From contig NZ_JAUSUA010000004.1 of the NCBI RefSeq assembly GCF_030813245.1, forward strand, positions 248,001 to 312,000: a stretch of 64,000 nucleotides of DNA, in the 5' to 3' direction. The first letter of the stretch is position 1; each line of letters begins with the position of its first letter. Below, piece after piece: positions 63,401-64,000 of the stretch. The notes under the pieces were generated by a model, which searched no databases, was not told the origin of the DNA, and saw only the letters and a program-made list of their open reading frames with translations. Source of the stretch: Alkalicoccobacillus murimartini (GTDB lineage Bacteria > Bacillota > Bacilli > Bacillales > Bacillaceae_D). The position numbers and the translations under genes were made by a program.

Positions 63401-64000
63401 TTACTCAGTGTATCCGAGCACTTGATCGACAGACATCTCATCAATAAGTACCTGTCTCGGTTTACTGCCCATTGCACCAGTAATAACACCTCGAGCTTCT
63501 AACATATCAATTAATCTTGCAGCCCTGTTATACCCAATGCGGAAGCGGCGTTGTAGATTTGAAGCGGAAGCCGTTCCTTGGTTAATAACATGGTAACAAG
63601 CTTCTTCGAATAAATCATCTTCTTGCTCACTCTGTTCATATGACTTTTGCATTTGTTCAGTATCAAACATAAATTCTGGTTTGCGCTGTTTTTTTACATA
63701 AGATATGACATCTTCAATTTCCTCATCTGTCACAAAAGTCCCTTGCACACGAACAGGCTTTGGCGATCCGTTCTCATTAAATAACATATCTCCACGCCCC
63801 AGCAGACGCTCTGCACCATTCATATCTAGAATGGTCCTTGAATCAGTCTGAGATGAAACAGAGAAGGCAATTCGAGTTGGAATGTTCGCTTTAATTAATC
63901 CTGTTATGACATCAACAGAAGGGCGTTGCGTAGCAACTAATAAATGAATTCCACATGCACGCGCTTTTTGAGCAATACGGCAAATAGAATCTTCAACCTC
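63401..64000 (-). CDS. sftA: FtsK/SpoIIIE-family DNA translocase SftA (5' part outside window)
   Basis: SftA (YtpS) is the soluble septal DNA translocase that moves chromosome arms away from the closing septum. Only the last 199 residues are here. Visible are the end of the RecA-like motor ([30 protein letters not shown], split in my reading as two adjacent motifs), [24 protein letters not shown], and the C-terminal gamma winged helix ([19 protein letters not shown]) that reads orienting DNA sites. The frame is open to the last base. The genomic place beside murC fits SftA rather than SpoIIIE. Confidence 0.94.
   Translation of the reverse strand, partial: EVEDSICRIAQKARACGIHLLVATQRPSVDVITGLIKANIPTRIAFSVSSQTDSRTILDMNGAERLLGRGDMLFNENGSPKPVRVQGTFVTDEEIEDVISYVKKQRKPEFMFDTEQMQKSYEQSEQEDDLFEEACYHVINQGTASASNLQRRFRIGYNRAARLIDMLEARGVITGAMGSKPRQVLIDEMSVDQVLGYTE

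Overview
The window is a 64 kb piece of a Bacillaceae chromosome with low to moderate GC. It belongs to a spore former: there is an alpha/beta-type SASP gene with a sigma-G promoter, plus ytrH-ytrI and ytfJ homologues. Gene order follows the Bacillus subtilis accA to sftA (ytpS) region closely. A very acidic penicillin-binding protein tail and Bacillaceae-type intergenic repeats would suit an alkaliphilic or salt-tolerant relative, but that is inference. No rRNA, tRNA, transposase, phage or CRISPR locus was found.

Layout. 1-6792 (minus): accA (cut by the edge), accD, malic enzyme, dnaE. 6884-13094 (mixed): ytrH-ytrI, a small unknown gene, nrnA, ytpI, ytoI, a small membrane protein, ytkL and an M24 peptidase. 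13141-13485: eight tandem copies of a 41-bp repeat. 13525-24931 (mostly minus): an exported unknown with a possible 49-codon gene, argGH, ackA, ytxK, tpx, ytfI-ytfJ, sppA-yteJ, a YtcJ-like amidohydrolase and the SASP gene. 25025-30345: nifZ-thiI, ezrA, hisJ. 30600-36235: a complete ribose operon rbsRKDACB with a palindromic operator. 36372-45910: refZ, a free-methionine sulfoxide reductase, dgcP, rpsD with a structured leader, tyrS with a T-box, and a class A PBP. 46144-50672: an accessory sugar-type cluster of two Gfo/Idh/MocA oxidoreductases, an AraC regulator and a convergent TIM-barrel isomerase, around 660 bp of non-coding DNA full of palindromes. 50825-58321: acsA divergent from acuABC, then ccpA-mtnN and aroA. 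58512-64000: an FtsA-like protein with an unusual C-terminal half, ytxGH behind a sigma-B promoter, murC, and the 3' part of sftA.

How the genes fit together. AckA, AcsA, AcuABC and CcpA form the acetate and carbon-overflow network. ArgGH sits behind ARG-box-like sites. NifZ hands sulfur to ThiI for tRNA 4-thiouridine. EzrA, RefZ, SftA, MurC, the PBP and the FtsA-like protein concern the envelope and division. The parts least explained by B. subtilis synteny are the 41-bp repeat array, the 46-51 kb sugar cluster with its nested palindromes, the small-gene pair at 13.5-14.1 kb and the FtsA-like protein. These are the best candidates for something undescribed. Nothing in the window is by itself convincing evidence of a new multi-gene system.
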